DNA of 10,350 bases from the NCBI GenBank assembly GCA_934358955.1, contig CAKRLC010000094.1, forward strand, positions 1 through 10,350. The letters run 5' to 3'. Each line of letters starts with the position of its first letter. Position 1 is the stretch's first letter. The stretch is from an uncultured Roseburia sp. (GTDB taxonomy: Bacteria; Bacillota; Clostridia; Lachnospirales; Lachnospiraceae). Position numbers and translations under genes: made by a program. Below are positions 1 to 7,353 of this stretch, one piece after another. The notes below the pieces were generated by a model that made no database searches, was not told where the DNA came from, and saw nothing but the letters and a program-made list of their open reading frames with translations.

Positions 1-446
1 ACCATACCCAACAGCTGATTTAAAATTCCGTACTGTGGGCTTAATACCCATTTCCAGATCAAACTCGCTGCAACCCAGGACGTAAGTACCGGGATATAAT
101 ACATTACACGAAATGCTGCAATGCCTTTCATGTTTTTATTCAGGATCGTCGCGATCAGCAACGACATAACCAGTACTAATGGAATATACAGCACTATATA
201 GTAACAGGTGTGACCAAGCACTTTCCAAAACTCTGATGTGCCAAGTATCTGCCTGTAATTTTCAAGTCCCACAAAATTTTCTGCCAACGTTTTTCCCGTC
301 AGCCGATCCAGCCCATTCCATTTTGTAAAGCTTATCACAATAGAAATAAGAATCGGCAAAATGCTGAAAATAATCATTCCTGCCAGGCTGGGAAACATAA
401 AAGGTATTGCACTTATCCATTTTCTTTTTTTATTTTTTGTCTTCAT
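1..446 (-). CDS. Sugar ABC transporter permease, MalF/UgpA-type (partial, 3' end outside window)
   Basis: The reading frame opens at an ATG (444-446 complement) and runs off the left edge after 148 codons, so only the N-terminal half is present. The product begins with a short basic stretch (MKTKNKKRK), then a first membrane helix (about residues 15-36), a soluble stretch containing FVGLENYRQIL, and further helices (about 77-95 and 108-130). The pattern 'NFVGLENY', then 'FWKVLGHT', then 'MYYIPVLTSWVAASLIWKW' is typical of binding-protein-dependent sugar permeases (CUT1 family, MalF/UgpA/LacF type), which form half of the membrane channel. It lies 91 bp downstream of the binding-protein gene in the same direction. 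A MalG-type partner probably follows outside the window. The ribosome site is weak (ATAAGG). The substrate cannot be read from the sequence. Confidence 0.9.
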   Translation of the reverse strand, partial: MKTKNKKRKWISAIPFMFPSLAGMIIFSILPILISIVISFTKWNGLDRLTGKTLAENFVGLENYRQILGTSEFWKVLGHTCYYIVLYIPLVLVMSLLIATILNKNMKGIAAFRVMYYIPVLTSWVAASLIWKWVLSPQYGILNQLLGM

Positions 447-472
447 ATATTATGCCTTATATTTTTATATCA

Positions 473-500
473 CGCAGTGGGTCTGGATGGACCCGCTGCG
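473..500 (-). promoter_or_regulatory. Intercistronic hairpin between binding-protein and permease genes
   Basis: Eleven pairs (473-483 with 490-500, one G-T wobble) close a 6-nt loop; the arms read CGCAGTGGGTC and GACCCGCTGCG. No T-run follows on the transcribed strand, so it does not look like a full terminator. Hairpins at this place in sugar ABC operons are known to stabilise the upstream binding-protein message or partly stop transcription, giving more binding protein than permease. That role is inferred here. Confidence 0.6.
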
Positions 501-537
501 CTTTCTTTACTATTTCATTATATCACTTTAGAACTGT

Positions 538-1842
538 TTATTTCAGGGAAATTGTATCTGTACACTCCTGCTGTGCCTGGTCGAGTGCTTCCTGCACGCT
601 AATCTCACCATTTGCAGCAAGTGTCAGCTTATCTGTAATAATATCTGCCATCTGTGAATAGTCTTCAATGATCGGTGCTACCGTCAGATAATTTAAGGAA
701 TCAAATACTGCCTGACGATTTTCCGGAGGTGTAAGCTTTAAATATCCGGACAAAACTTCTTCATTATTGATTGCCGGCAAATCCCATCCTGCATCAATTC
801 GCATCTGCGCTGCAGTATCACTGGAAGCAAGCCAGTTGATCCAGGTTGCTGCTGCCGCTTTTTTATCGCTGGCCGCATTCACAACCAATGCATTACTAAA
901 GAAATGGGTTGCTTTCTGTGTACCGCCTGGTTCTACACAAATATCCCAGTTGAAATCACATGCATCTGCAAAAGTATTAAATGCCCAAATACCAGTCGGG
1001 ATCATTCCCAGTCTTCCACTCTCGAACAGATCCCAGTCACCCATACCACCCATCTGGGCTTCTGTTGGCTGCACATTTGTCTCTGTCACTTTATTGATCA
1101 TCATTTCTGCTGCTTTAAGGTTTTCCGGAGAATTAATGGTAAATTCTGTCTTATCTTCATTTAAAACACTTCCACCATATTGTGCAGCAACCTTAAAAAA
1201 TTCATTAAAGGTGATCGGCTGATAAATTCCATAAATGTCATCTCCAAGAGCATGGATCTTTTCAGATGCTTCCATTGCGTCATCCCAGGTCCAGTCATCA
1301 TTTGGATAATCAATCCCTGCTTCATCGAACAGGTCTTTATTATAAATCAATACAACATTTGAGAAATTTCCCGGTACGCCATACTGTTTTCCATCTACCT
1401 GGAATGCACTTAATGCGGTTTCATTGTATCCGCTCGTGTCAATATCTTTCAGCTCTGCTAATGCCCCTTTATTCGCATAAGCTGCAAAATTTTCAATATT
1501 TAATTCATAACAATCCGGAGCTGTTCCACCTGCCACTCTCGTCTGCATCTGTGTGAAATAATCGTCATATCCGATTGTTTCGATATTAACTGTGATATTC
1601 GGATATTCTTCATGAAAAGCATCATACATGTTCTGCAGTGTTTCTTCATTTCCACCGGAAGCATTAAAATTCGCATAAGTAATTTCGATGGTTTCATCTG
1701 TAGATTCTGTAGTGGACATGCTTACGCTTTCTGTTGTATTTACCTCAGGTGCTGCCGTATTTTCTTCTGATTGTCCGCAGCCTGCAAATAAGGTTGTGAT
1801 CATCGCGCTTGTTAATAAAACAGTAATTACTTTCTTTTTCAT
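538..1842 (-). CDS. Extracellular sugar-binding lipoprotein of an ABC transporter (family 1)
   Basis: This 434-residue protein has a lipoprotein signal: MKKK, a hydrophobic stretch, then L18-F-A-G-C22. Cys22 is the expected lipid-modified residue; Phe at -3 is slightly unusual. A Ser/Thr/Glu-rich linker (about 25-50) follows, then the mature fold starting ITYANFNASGG, with features of family 1 solute-binding proteins: 'YPNITVNIETIGYDDYFTQM', 'GGTAPDCYELN', 'YGVPGNFSNVVLIYNKDLF', 'WTWDDAMEASEKI' and 'FESGRLGMIPTGIWAFNTF'. It would sit on the outside of the membrane and deliver a sugar or oligosaccharide to the permease encoded next. GGAG lies 8 nt before the ATG. The gap to the upstream glycosidase gene is only 47 bp but contains an operator, so this gene may have its own regulated start point. 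The substrate is unknown; the neighbouring GH31 enzyme points to an alpha-linked glycoside. Confidence 0.93.
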   Translation of the reverse strand: MKKKVITVLLTSAMITTLFAGCGQSEENTAAPEVNTTESVSMSTTESTDETIEITYANFNASGGNEETLQNMYDAFHEEYPNITVNIETIGYDDYFTQMQTRVAGGTAPDCYELNIENFAAYANKGALAELKDIDTSGYNETALSAFQVDGKQYGVPGNFSNVVLIYNKDLFDEAGIDYPNDDWTWDDAMEASEKIHALGDDIYGIYQPITFNEFFKVAAQYGGSVLNEDKTEFTINSPENLKAAEMMINKVTETNVQPTEAQMGGMGDWDLFESGRLGMIPTGIWAFNTFADACDFNWDICVEPGGTQKATHFFSNALVVNAASDKKAAAATWINWLASSDTAAQMRIDAGWDLPAINNEEVLSGYLKLTPPENRQAVFDSLNYLTVAPIIEDYSQMADIITDKLTLAANGEISVQEALDQAQQECTDTISLK

Positions 1843-1866
1843 AGTTTCTTCTCCTTTTTTTTATTA

Positions 1867-1880
1867 TTTAAACGGTTAAC
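1867..1880. promoter_or_regulatory. LacI-type operator before the binding-protein gene
   Basis: TTTAAACGGTTAAC is a pseudo-palindrome centred on CG. Thirteen of its 14 bases match, in inverted orientation, the operator at 4908-4921 in front of the lacI-type gene. It sits between the GH31 stop codon and the binding-protein ribosome site. A weak promoter could lie just upstream, with TTGGAA at 1903-1908 on the complement as a possible -35 inside the end of the GH31 gene, but no good -10 is evident. Bases at the outer positions differ from the CcpA cre consensus, so a dedicated LacI-family repressor is the more likely ligand. Confidence 0.7.
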
Positions 1881-1889
1881 TATCGATAT

Positions 1890-3815
1890 TTATTTTATGA
1901 TTTTCCAAGAAGCCTTCTCTTTCCATTCCCCCTTCACATCCATTCCACTTTCATCCCATTTTATTTTTGTCTTTGCTGAGTCAAGAAAATCATTTCCATT
2001 CTCACCATAGAGAAAAACCGTAATTTTTTCTTCTCTTTTTACAGGTATTGCTGTTCCGGACTTAATATATACAGGCATTTTAGATACTTCATCTGATCTG
2101 TAAAAACCGCCACCCTGATACTGCTTTCCTGTAAAAAAATCATACCACTGACCCTTTGGCAGATACACACTTCGCGAGTTGCTGTTTTCCTCAAGCAACG
2201 GGGCTATGAGCATGTTATCTCCAAATAAATACTCATCTTCTATATGAATCACATTCTGGTCTGTCTCATAGTCATAAATCAACGGACGCATCATTGGCTT
2301 ATCTTCCCGGACCGTCCGCAATGCCATATTATAAATATATGGTCGCAATGCTTCCCTTAATCTATGCCAATAGCGCATCTCATCTATAAAAGATTCCTCT
2401 CTGTTTGCCCATGCAATGTTCCAGGGACTTCGTTCATTATTTCCCTGTGCTCCGGGCATCAGCTCTTTAAACTGTCCGCCATCCGGTTCTGAGTGCCATT
2501 GCATGACCGGCGTAAAAACAGCCATCTGTGTCGATCTGCGATATAAATCAACACTCGGTAGTGGTCCTGCAAAACCACCGATATCAAAGCTCCAGAAGAA
2601 AATGCCCGACATTGCAGCCGAAAGCCCTGCCTTTAATACGTTCTTTAATTCCTCATTTGTAGACTGATGATCTCCTGCCCATAAAATCGGAGTCGCCGAC
2701 ATTCCTGCATAACCGGCTCGTGAAAATAATACCTGATCTGCTGAAATAAATTCATGATATGCATTGATGTATTCCTGACAATATTGATTTTTACCTTCTT
2801 TCCCGGTCATCCCATTATAAAATGAAACCGTCTCATCATAAATAAATTCACCGCCATCTGTTTTAAATCCATCTACTCCAATTTCTGTCAGATATTTGCG
2901 CCTTTCAAACCAGAATTTCTTTGTTTCCGGATTGGTAAAATCCGGGATCATGGAACCAGCAAACCAGTTTCCTTCCGGAATCTCGTAAGGAGTTCCATCG
3001 CTATTTCTTACCTCCAGCTGATGCTCTATCGCGTATTCCCTGTCACATACCAGCTGATCTGAAATTTCTTCCTCTGCTCCCTGCTTTTTAAATACAGGAA
3101 TCTGCCAAAGCACCAGTTTCAATTCATGATCATGAAGCTTTTGTATCATTGCCTTTGGATTTTTCCAGAAGGGACTCTCACTGAAATCAAACGCTTCATA
3201 ATCAAAGCCCTTTTCCGTCTTCTTCGCTGCATACTTTGCTCCATTCCAAATATAAAAGGTTGCTTCATCACTCCATGCCTCAAGTACTGCCACATCTGCC
3301 GGATAGTCATATTTTTTCAGATCAGCAAGCAGTCTGTCTACATCCGACTCACAGTTCCAGTGATTTGCAGATACCCAGATTCCAAACGCATATTCCGGAA
3401 GCATTTTCAGTTTCGGAAACAATCCGGTATAGTCTTTTATTATTTCCTGGATACTGCCCGAAAAAATATATACTGCTGCGTCTTCCGGAATCGTACACTC
3501 AATCTTCTCCTGAAAAGAAAATATCGTTTTCTGCCCGGTTTTTACATAAATTCCAAATCCTGCATCCGTCACAAAAAATGGTGTTGTACAATAACTGTAT
3601 TTTCCCTGATTACAAAACTTCTCTATTACCTGGTTTTCTACCGTTTTTCCTTTTTGATTTACTGCATCAAATTTTTCTCCAAGCCCATAAACTGCCTGAT
3701 ACGCTGCTTCGATACACAATGCAGTACCGTTTCTTCTTGTAATCTTTACCTTAGTTCCGTCTCTGGAGTTTATGACTGTCTCATACTCCTGTTCTTTTAC
3801 AAGATCAACTGTCAT
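1890..3815 (-). CDS. Glycoside hydrolase family 31 alpha-glycosidase (cytoplasmic)
   Basis: This 641-residue enzyme carries the GH31 signature parts in order: YGLGEKFD (43-50) in the N-terminal beta-domain; the start of the TIM barrel at 'EYAFGIWVSANHWN' (141-154); GFKTDGGEF (316-324), whose Asp320 is the expected nucleophile; and ILWAGDHQS (377-385), whose Asp382 is the expected acid/base. A C-terminal beta-domain follows with 'YLPKGQWYDFFTGKQYQGG' and 'MPVYIKSGTAIPV'. GH31 enzymes remove alpha-linked sugars by a retaining mechanism; the family includes alpha-glucosidases, alpha-xylosidases, alpha-galactosidases and sulfoquinovosidases. The KTDGGE form differs from the KTDFGE of YicI-type alpha-xylosidases, so no substrate is assigned. 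There is no signal peptide, and the protein is on the short side for the family. Its ATG overlaps the repressor stop (ATGA) and has an AAAGGA ribosome site inside the end of that gene, so translation is probably coupled. Confidence 0.93.
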   Translation of the reverse strand: MTVDLVKEQEYETVINSRDGTKVKITRRNGTALCIEAAYQAVYGLGEKFDAVNQKGKTVENQVIEKFCNQGKYSYCTTPFFVTDAGFGIYVKTGQKTIFSFQEKIECTIPEDAAVYIFSGSIQEIIKDYTGLFPKLKMLPEYAFGIWVSANHWNCESDVDRLLADLKKYDYPADVAVLEAWSDEATFYIWNGAKYAAKKTEKGFDYEAFDFSESPFWKNPKAMIQKLHDHELKLVLWQIPVFKKQGAEEEISDQLVCDREYAIEHQLEVRNSDGTPYEIPEGNWFAGSMIPDFTNPETKKFWFERRKYLTEIGVDGFKTDGGEFIYDETVSFYNGMTGKEGKNQYCQEYINAYHEFISADQVLFSRAGYAGMSATPILWAGDHQSTNEELKNVLKAGLSAAMSGIFFWSFDIGGFAGPLPSVDLYRRSTQMAVFTPVMQWHSEPDGGQFKELMPGAQGNNERSPWNIAWANREESFIDEMRYWHRLREALRPYIYNMALRTVREDKPMMRPLIYDYETDQNVIHIEDEYLFGDNMLIAPLLEENSNSRSVYLPKGQWYDFFTGKQYQGGGFYRSDEVSKMPVYIKSGTAIPVKREEKITVFLYGENGNDFLDSAKTKIKWDESGMDVKGEWKEKASWKIIK

Positions 3816-4840
3816 TTGCCTTTCCTTTCTGCTACACTACCACGCTCTATTAATTCTACCGGGAATATCTCATCTACTTTTTTCATATTTGGGTTTTCAA
3901 TATTTTCCACCAGAAGTTCAACTGCTCTTTCCCCTTTTTGTGAGATCGGCTGTCTGATCGTCGTCAGCCCAGGCGTCATAAATTTCGAAATATCCAGATC
4001 ATCAAATCCGATGATAGATATTTGCTCCGGAATCTTCACCCCTGCCTCAAAAAAGCCCTTCATCATTCCGATTGCCATAACATCTGCTGTTGCGACAACT
4101 GCCGTGATATCTGACTTTGACTGCAGGATTTTACGGGCTACTTCTACGCCGCCTTCATATTCGACAGTTGTTTCATATAAATCATTTTTATCAAATTCAA
4201 TATGGTTTTCCTTCATCGCCTTTAAAAAGCCGCGATAACGTTTCTGCATAACGCCATCTGCCTGTATAGATCCTGTTGCCAGGGCAATCTTTTTATTTCC
4301 CTGAGAAATAATATAATTCGTCGCCAGATAAGTACTATATTCATCATCTAATCTCAACTTGTGGAAATAATCATACTTACAATAGCTATCAATCAGGACT
4401 ACCGGCACATCCAGTTCATTTAACCGGTCAAAAAAGCGGTTCTCATATGTTCCGATAATAATGACGCCTGCCAGATTTCTCTCCTGGATCAATTGCAAAT
4501 AATCCTCCGTCACATCTGTTGCCGAAATGATCACATGATATCCTCTTTTTCTTGCTGCATACTCAATGCTTCCCAGTAATTCACTATAAAATAAATTATG
4601 GAACATTAATCTGCTTCCCGGCTCAGTCTGTGGGACAACAATACCAAAAAGCCTTGTATCCCTTACAGATAACCCCCTGGCATTCAGATCCGGGATAAAC
4701 CCCAATCTGTCAATCACGTCGAGAACCCTTTGCTTTGTCTGTTCTGACACCTTCTTTTTTCCATTTAATACATATGATACTGTTGCTACAGAAACCTTCG
4801 CTTCTGCTGCAACATCTCGGATCGTTACTCGATTTTTCAT
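3812..4840 (-). CDS. LacI-family transcriptional repressor of the sugar operon
   Basis: From the ATG at 4838-4840 the product has 342 residues, the usual LacI-family length. It starts MKNRVTIRDVAAEAKVS, with the helix-turn-helix VSVATVSYVLNG (about 16-27). The hinge segment NARGLSV (about 52-58) carries the expected Leu. A periplasmic-binding-like effector domain follows, starting LFGIVVPQ, with 'GVIIIGTYENRFFDRL', 'VVLIDSY' and the typical C-terminal 'SIIGFDDLDISKFMTPGLTTIRQP'. The frame stays open upstream to a TTG at 4865-4867, but the AGAAGG there abuts that codon, while ATG 4840 has a GA-rich stretch (AAGAGAGAG) at a proper distance; the family N-terminus also fits the ATG. The gene is first in the operon, with its own operator over the promoter start, so autorepression released by a sugar ligand is likely. 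The stop overlaps the GH31 start. Confidence 0.94.
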   Translation of the reverse strand: MKNRVTIRDVAAEAKVSVATVSYVLNGKKKVSEQTKQRVLDVIDRLGFIPDLNARGLSVRDTRLFGIVVPQTEPGSRLMFHNLFYSELLGSIEYAARKRGYHVIISATDVTEDYLQLIQERNLAGVIIIGTYENRFFDRLNELDVPVVLIDSYCKYDYFHKLRLDDEYSTYLATNYIISQGNKKIALATGSIQADGVMQKRYRGFLKAMKENHIEFDKNDLYETTVEYEGGVEVARKILQSKSDITAVVATADVMAIGMMKGFFEAGVKIPEQISIIGFDDLDISKFMTPGLTTIRQPISQKGERAVELLVENIENPNMKKVDEIFPVELIERGSVAERKGK

Positions 4841-4907
4841 AGCTCTCTCTTTTGCGAATGACTCCAACCTTCTCGATCGGACTCATTCTTCTTCATAAAT
4901 TTGTTTT

Positions 4908-4921
4908 GTTAACCGTTTAAC
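4908..4921. promoter_or_regulatory. LacI-type operator over the start point of the repressor operon
   Basis: GTTAACCGTTTAAC is a near-perfect palindrome around CG, with 6 of 7 half-site positions symmetric. On the transcribed (minus) strand it begins 4 nt after the TATAAT box, so a bound repressor would cover the transcription start. The same motif recurs inverted at 1867-1880. Binding by the adjacent LacI-family protein is inferred from position and form. Confidence 0.8.
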
Positions 4922-4924
4922 CTC

Positions 4925-4952
4925 ATTATATTCCATTCTTTTCACAAGTCAA
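4925..4952 (-). promoter_or_regulatory. Sigma-A promoter of the lacI-GH31-ABC operon
   Basis: On the complement, TTGACT (4947-4952) and TATAAT (4925-4930) are separated by 16 bp. This is one mismatch from consensus in total. The start point would fall inside the operator at 4908-4921, leaving a leader of about 75 nt before the repressor ATG. Confidence 0.85.
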
Positions 4953-5038
4953 TTTATTTTTCGCAAAAAACATAATTTTGTATAAACTATCCATTTTGAA
5001 CTTTTGTATTTTGTTAAAAATTACTTATCATTCCTCCC

Positions 5039-5066
5039 TTGACGTAACCCAAATACTTGGTATAAT
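5039..5066 (+). promoter_or_regulatory. Sigma-A promoter of trmB
   Basis: TTGACG (5039-5044) and a perfect TATAAT (5061-5066) are separated by 16 bp. They lie about 50 bp before the trmB ATG and diverge from the sugar-operon promoter. Confidence 0.8.
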
Positions 5067-5114
5067 ACTCACGTTATGACAATTGTTTATTTTCCGTAAG
5101 AAAGGTAATATTTT

Positions 5115-5753
5115 ATGCGATTAAGAAATATTCCCGGCGCAAATGACGCCATTTTAAATAGTGAATACTGTATCAAAGATCCAAATGCGCAGAAGGGACA
5201 CTGGCAGGAATGCTTCCCGTCCATCCAGCCGCTCCACATCGAGATTGGTATGGGAAAGGGACGTTTTATCATGGATATGGCTGCTTTACATCCGGATATT
5301 AATTATATCGGGATTGAACGTTATTCGAGCGTTCTTCTGCGTGCCCTGCAGAAAATGGAAGTAAATCCTCTTCCAAACCTGAAATTTATCTGTATGGATG
5401 CTGCTGACATTGCAGAAGTCTTTGACAGAGAAGAAGTAGACCGTATTTACCTGAATTTTTCAGATCCGTGGCCAAAGGATCGTCACGCCAAAAGGCGTCT
5501 CACTTCCAGACAGTTTTTTGCCCGCTATGACCAGGTTTTGAAAAAAGAAGGTCACCTTGAATTTAAGACGGATAACCAGGATCTCTTTACGTTCTCTCTG
5601 GAGGAAATCCCGGAAGCCGGATGGAAATTAGAGGCTTCCACACGCGACCTGCATCATGATGCAGCACTGAATGAAGGAAATGTAATGACCGAATATGAAG
5701 AGAAGTTTTCTTCAAAAGGCAATCCGATCTGCAAGCTGATCGCATCCAGATAA
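5115..5753 (+). CDS. trmB: tRNA (guanine-N7-)-methyltransferase TrmB
   Basis: This 212-residue protein has the full set of TrmB marks. The SAM-binding motif I is IEIGMGKGRF (42-51), followed by the acidic residue in YIGIERYSSVL (Glu68), the CMDAAD stretch (93-98), the family signature NFSDPWPKDRHAKRRL (114-129) and EFKTDNQDLF (149-158) near the tRNA- and SAM-binding pocket. TrmB methylates guanine 46 in the variable loop of tRNAs, using S-adenosylmethionine, in the cytoplasm. The length matches the bacterial single-domain form. ATG 5115 follows AAAGGT at a proper distance, and the MRLRNIPGA start is a familiar N-terminus for Gram-positive TrmB. The gene stands alone with its own promoter and a strong terminator directly after it. 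Confidence 0.97.
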   Translation: MRLRNIPGANDAILNSEYCIKDPNAQKGHWQECFPSIQPLHIEIGMGKGRFIMDMAALHPDINYIGIERYSSVLLRALQKMEVNPLPNLKFICMDAADIAEVFDREEVDRIYLNFSDPWPKDRHAKRRLTSRQFFARYDQVLKKEGHLEFKTDNQDLFTFSLEEIPEAGWKLEASTRDLHHDAALNEGNVMTEYEEKFSSKGNPICKLIASR

Positions 5754-5762
5754 TGCTCTGCT

Positions 5763-5805
5763 AAAGAAACGCCAGAACCGGCAATGCCGGTTCTGGCGTT
5801 TCTTT
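5763..5805. terminator. Bidirectional terminator between trmB and pepT
   Basis: A perfect 20-bp stem (5763-5782 with 5786-5805) has a 3-nt loop. The outer ends are AAAGAAA and TTTCTTT, so T-rich tails appear on both strands. It lies 9 bp after the trmB stop and about 60 bp after the pepT stop, and serves both convergent genes. Confidence 0.9.
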
Positions 5806-5862
5806 ACGTTAATATTTTCATTTCGTGTAAAACTACCACTTTTATATATTACTCCGTTTTTC

Positions 5863-7083
5863 TTACATTTCGGCAGTAATCTTTACGATTTCTTCGATCA
5901 CCTTCACGGCTGTCTCCATACCTTCCACACTGATATGCTCATATGGTCCGTGGAATCCGTAACCGCCGGTTCCAAGGTTCGGACAAGGAAGTCCCATAAA
6001 GCTTAAGCGTGCTCCATCTGTACCACCGCGCACCGGGCGGGATAATGGTTCAAGTCCTACATTTTGAATTGCTTTTTTGGCAATCTCAACCACTTCCGGA
6101 TGCTGTTCGATAATTTCTAACATGTTGCTGTATGACTGCTGGATCTTTAAGGTAACGGTTCCCTCCCCGTATTTTGCATTCAAAGCTTCGGTTATCTTTT
6201 CAAGCGTATGCAGACGGTTTTCAAAGCTTGCTTTATCATGATCACGGACAATGTAATCCAGTCTGGCTTCTGCAATCTCCCCACTCATATTGGTCAGATG
6301 ATAGAATCCCTCTCTGCCCTCTGTATGTGCAGGCGTCTCTTTTTCCGGAAGCATGGAAGCTAACTCGCATCCAACGAGCGCTGCATTCACCATAATATCT
6401 TTTGCTTCTCCCGGATGGACATTTACGCCCCTGATCACAAAAGATGCGCTGGCAGCATTAAAGTTCTCATATGCAACTTCTCCTTCGTAATCGCCATCTA
6501 CTGTATATGCAAACTCTGCCTTAAAATAATCGAGGTCAAACAAATCGGCTCCACATCCAACTTCCTCATCCGGGGTAAATCCGATCCAGATATTTCCATG
6601 AGGAATATTCTGCTCTATGATTTCCTCTACTGCAGTCATAATCTCGGAAACACCTGCCTTATCATCTGCTCCAAGAAGTGTTGTTCCATCGGTCGTGATA
6701 AGCGTACGTCCCTTTAATGTCTTTAACGATGGGAAATCGGATACCTTCAGATAGGTTCCTGTTCCTTCCAAAAGGACATCCTCCCCCTTATAACCCGGGA
6801 TGATCTGTGGTTTGACATCTTTACCCGAATAATCCGGTGCCGTATCCATATGTGCGATAAAACCGATCGTCTTTTTCCCTTCATAGCCTTCGGTTGCCGG
6901 AAGCAGGCCATAGACATAGCAATGATCTGTCAAAGTCACTTTTTCCAGTCCAAGATCCCGCAGCTCCTGCTCTAATACTTTTCCAAGTTCAAACTGTCGC
7001 TCGGAGGAAGGGATCTGTGCGCACTCCTCATCAGATGTTGTCCAGTAAGAAACATATTTTAATAATCTTTCTTCTACTTTCAT
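5863..7083 (-). CDS. pepT: Peptidase T, zinc tripeptide aminopeptidase (M20B)
   Basis: This 406-residue protein is the usual PepT length. All metal and catalytic positions of the family are visible: GFIAHMDTAPDYSG with His78 and catalytic Asp80; LLGADDKAG with bridging Asp140; FTPDEEVGCGAD with catalytic Glu173 and metal-binding Glu174; YTVDGDYEGEVAYENFNAA with Asp196; and GFHGPYEHIS with His378. RPVRGGTDGARLSFMG (349-364) is also typical. PepT releases the N-terminal residue from tripeptides in the cytoplasm and acts late in peptide use. A GGAGAG ribosome site lies 5 nt before the ATG. The gene is monocistronic and converges on trmB. I see no clear promoter; candidates between about 7140 and 7180 on the complement are weak. 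Confidence 0.97.
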   Translation of the reverse strand: MKVEERLLKYVSYWTTSDEECAQIPSSERQFELGKVLEQELRDLGLEKVTLTDHCYVYGLLPATEGYEGKKTIGFIAHMDTAPDYSGKDVKPQIIPGYKGEDVLLEGTGTYLKVSDFPSLKTLKGRTLITTDGTTLLGADDKAGVSEIMTAVEEIIEQNIPHGNIWIGFTPDEEVGCGADLFDLDYFKAEFAYTVDGDYEGEVAYENFNAASASFVIRGVNVHPGEAKDIMVNAALVGCELASMLPEKETPAHTEGREGFYHLTNMSGEIAEARLDYIVRDHDKASFENRLHTLEKITEALNAKYGEGTVTLKIQQSYSNMLEIIEQHPEVVEIAKKAIQNVGLEPLSRPVRGGTDGARLSFMGLPCPNLGTGGYGFHGPYEHISVEGMETAVKVIEEIVKITAEM

Positions 7084-7112
7084 CGTTTCTCTCCATTTCT
7101 CATATTCTCTTA

Positions 7113-7139
7113 AAAAGCGGATGGAAAAAAATCCGTTTT
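7113..7139 (-). promoter_or_regulatory. Possible weak hairpin in the pepT leader
   Basis: Read on the pepT strand, CGGAT and ATCCG (7131-7135 and 7118-7122) form a 5-bp stem with an 8-nt loop. After one bulged base, AAAA (7136-7139) can pair with TTTT (7113-7116), and the right side ends in a short T-run. It sits about 30 nt before the start codon and could be a weak attenuator, but the stem is short and may be chance in AT-rich DNA. Confidence 0.25.
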
Positions 7140-7220
7140 CTCTTAAAATAAAGATAACACATCTTCACCGGAAAATGAATACAGATCCCATCATTCGTGC
7201 CACACAAAGAATGGATTTTT

Positions 7221-7260
7221 GCAAGATTAAATTCCACAGAGGGGTGGAATTTAACTTTGC
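7221..7260. repeat. Imperfect 17-bp inverted repeat of unknown role
   Basis: The core arms TTAAATTCCAC (7227-7237) and GTGGAATTTAA (7244-7254) are perfectly complementary around a 6-nt loop (AGAGGG). The pairing extends outward to 7221 and 7260 with one mismatch and one wobble. No T-run follows on either strand, so it is not a standard terminator. A 10-bp direct repeat, GCCACACAAA, lies on both sides (7199-7208 and 7267-7276). It could be an operator, a small-element remnant or a structured leader. The rest of the 7084-7304 spacer shows nothing else clear. Confidence 0.6.
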
Positions 7261-7304
7261 GAGTGAGCCACACAAAATTTTTCTAAAATTTCTAAAAAAA
7301 GTTC

Positions 7305-7333
7305 TTGCAATTCTTAAGAAACTATTATATAAT
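7305..7333 (+). promoter_or_regulatory. Promoter of the tRNA-Lys gene
   Basis: TTGCAA (7305-7310) and TATAAT (7328-7333) are separated by 17 bp and lie about 20 bp before the tRNA. The A/T-tract-rich stretch just upstream (7271-7300) resembles an UP element. Confidence 0.85.
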
Positions 7334-7353
7334 AAATTTTGTCGCTAAGACAT

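Noticed and set aside
1867..1880. CcpA cre site
   Set aside because: The CG centre fits, but the outer TG...CA positions of the cre consensus are absent, while the match to the operator before the repressor gene is nearly complete.
3126..4238. A 370-codon open frame on the plus strand
   Set aside because: It lies wholly antisense to the GH31 and repressor genes, is rich in Cys, Ile, Phe and Ser as antisense frames of AT-rich genes are, crosses two genes, and matches no family. The genes beneath it have intact catalytic and DNA-binding motifs.
4841..4867. TTG start extending the LacI-type repressor by nine residues
   Set aside because: The ribosome-like AGAAGG abuts the TTG with no spacing, and the family N-terminus fits the ATG at 4840. 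The promoter start would still include it, so it is not excluded with certainty.
4951..4963. 13-mer AATTTATTTTTCG shared with 8431-8443
   Set aside because: It is a low-complexity AT-rich word in two spacers, at different places relative to the promoters; chance is the simpler reading.
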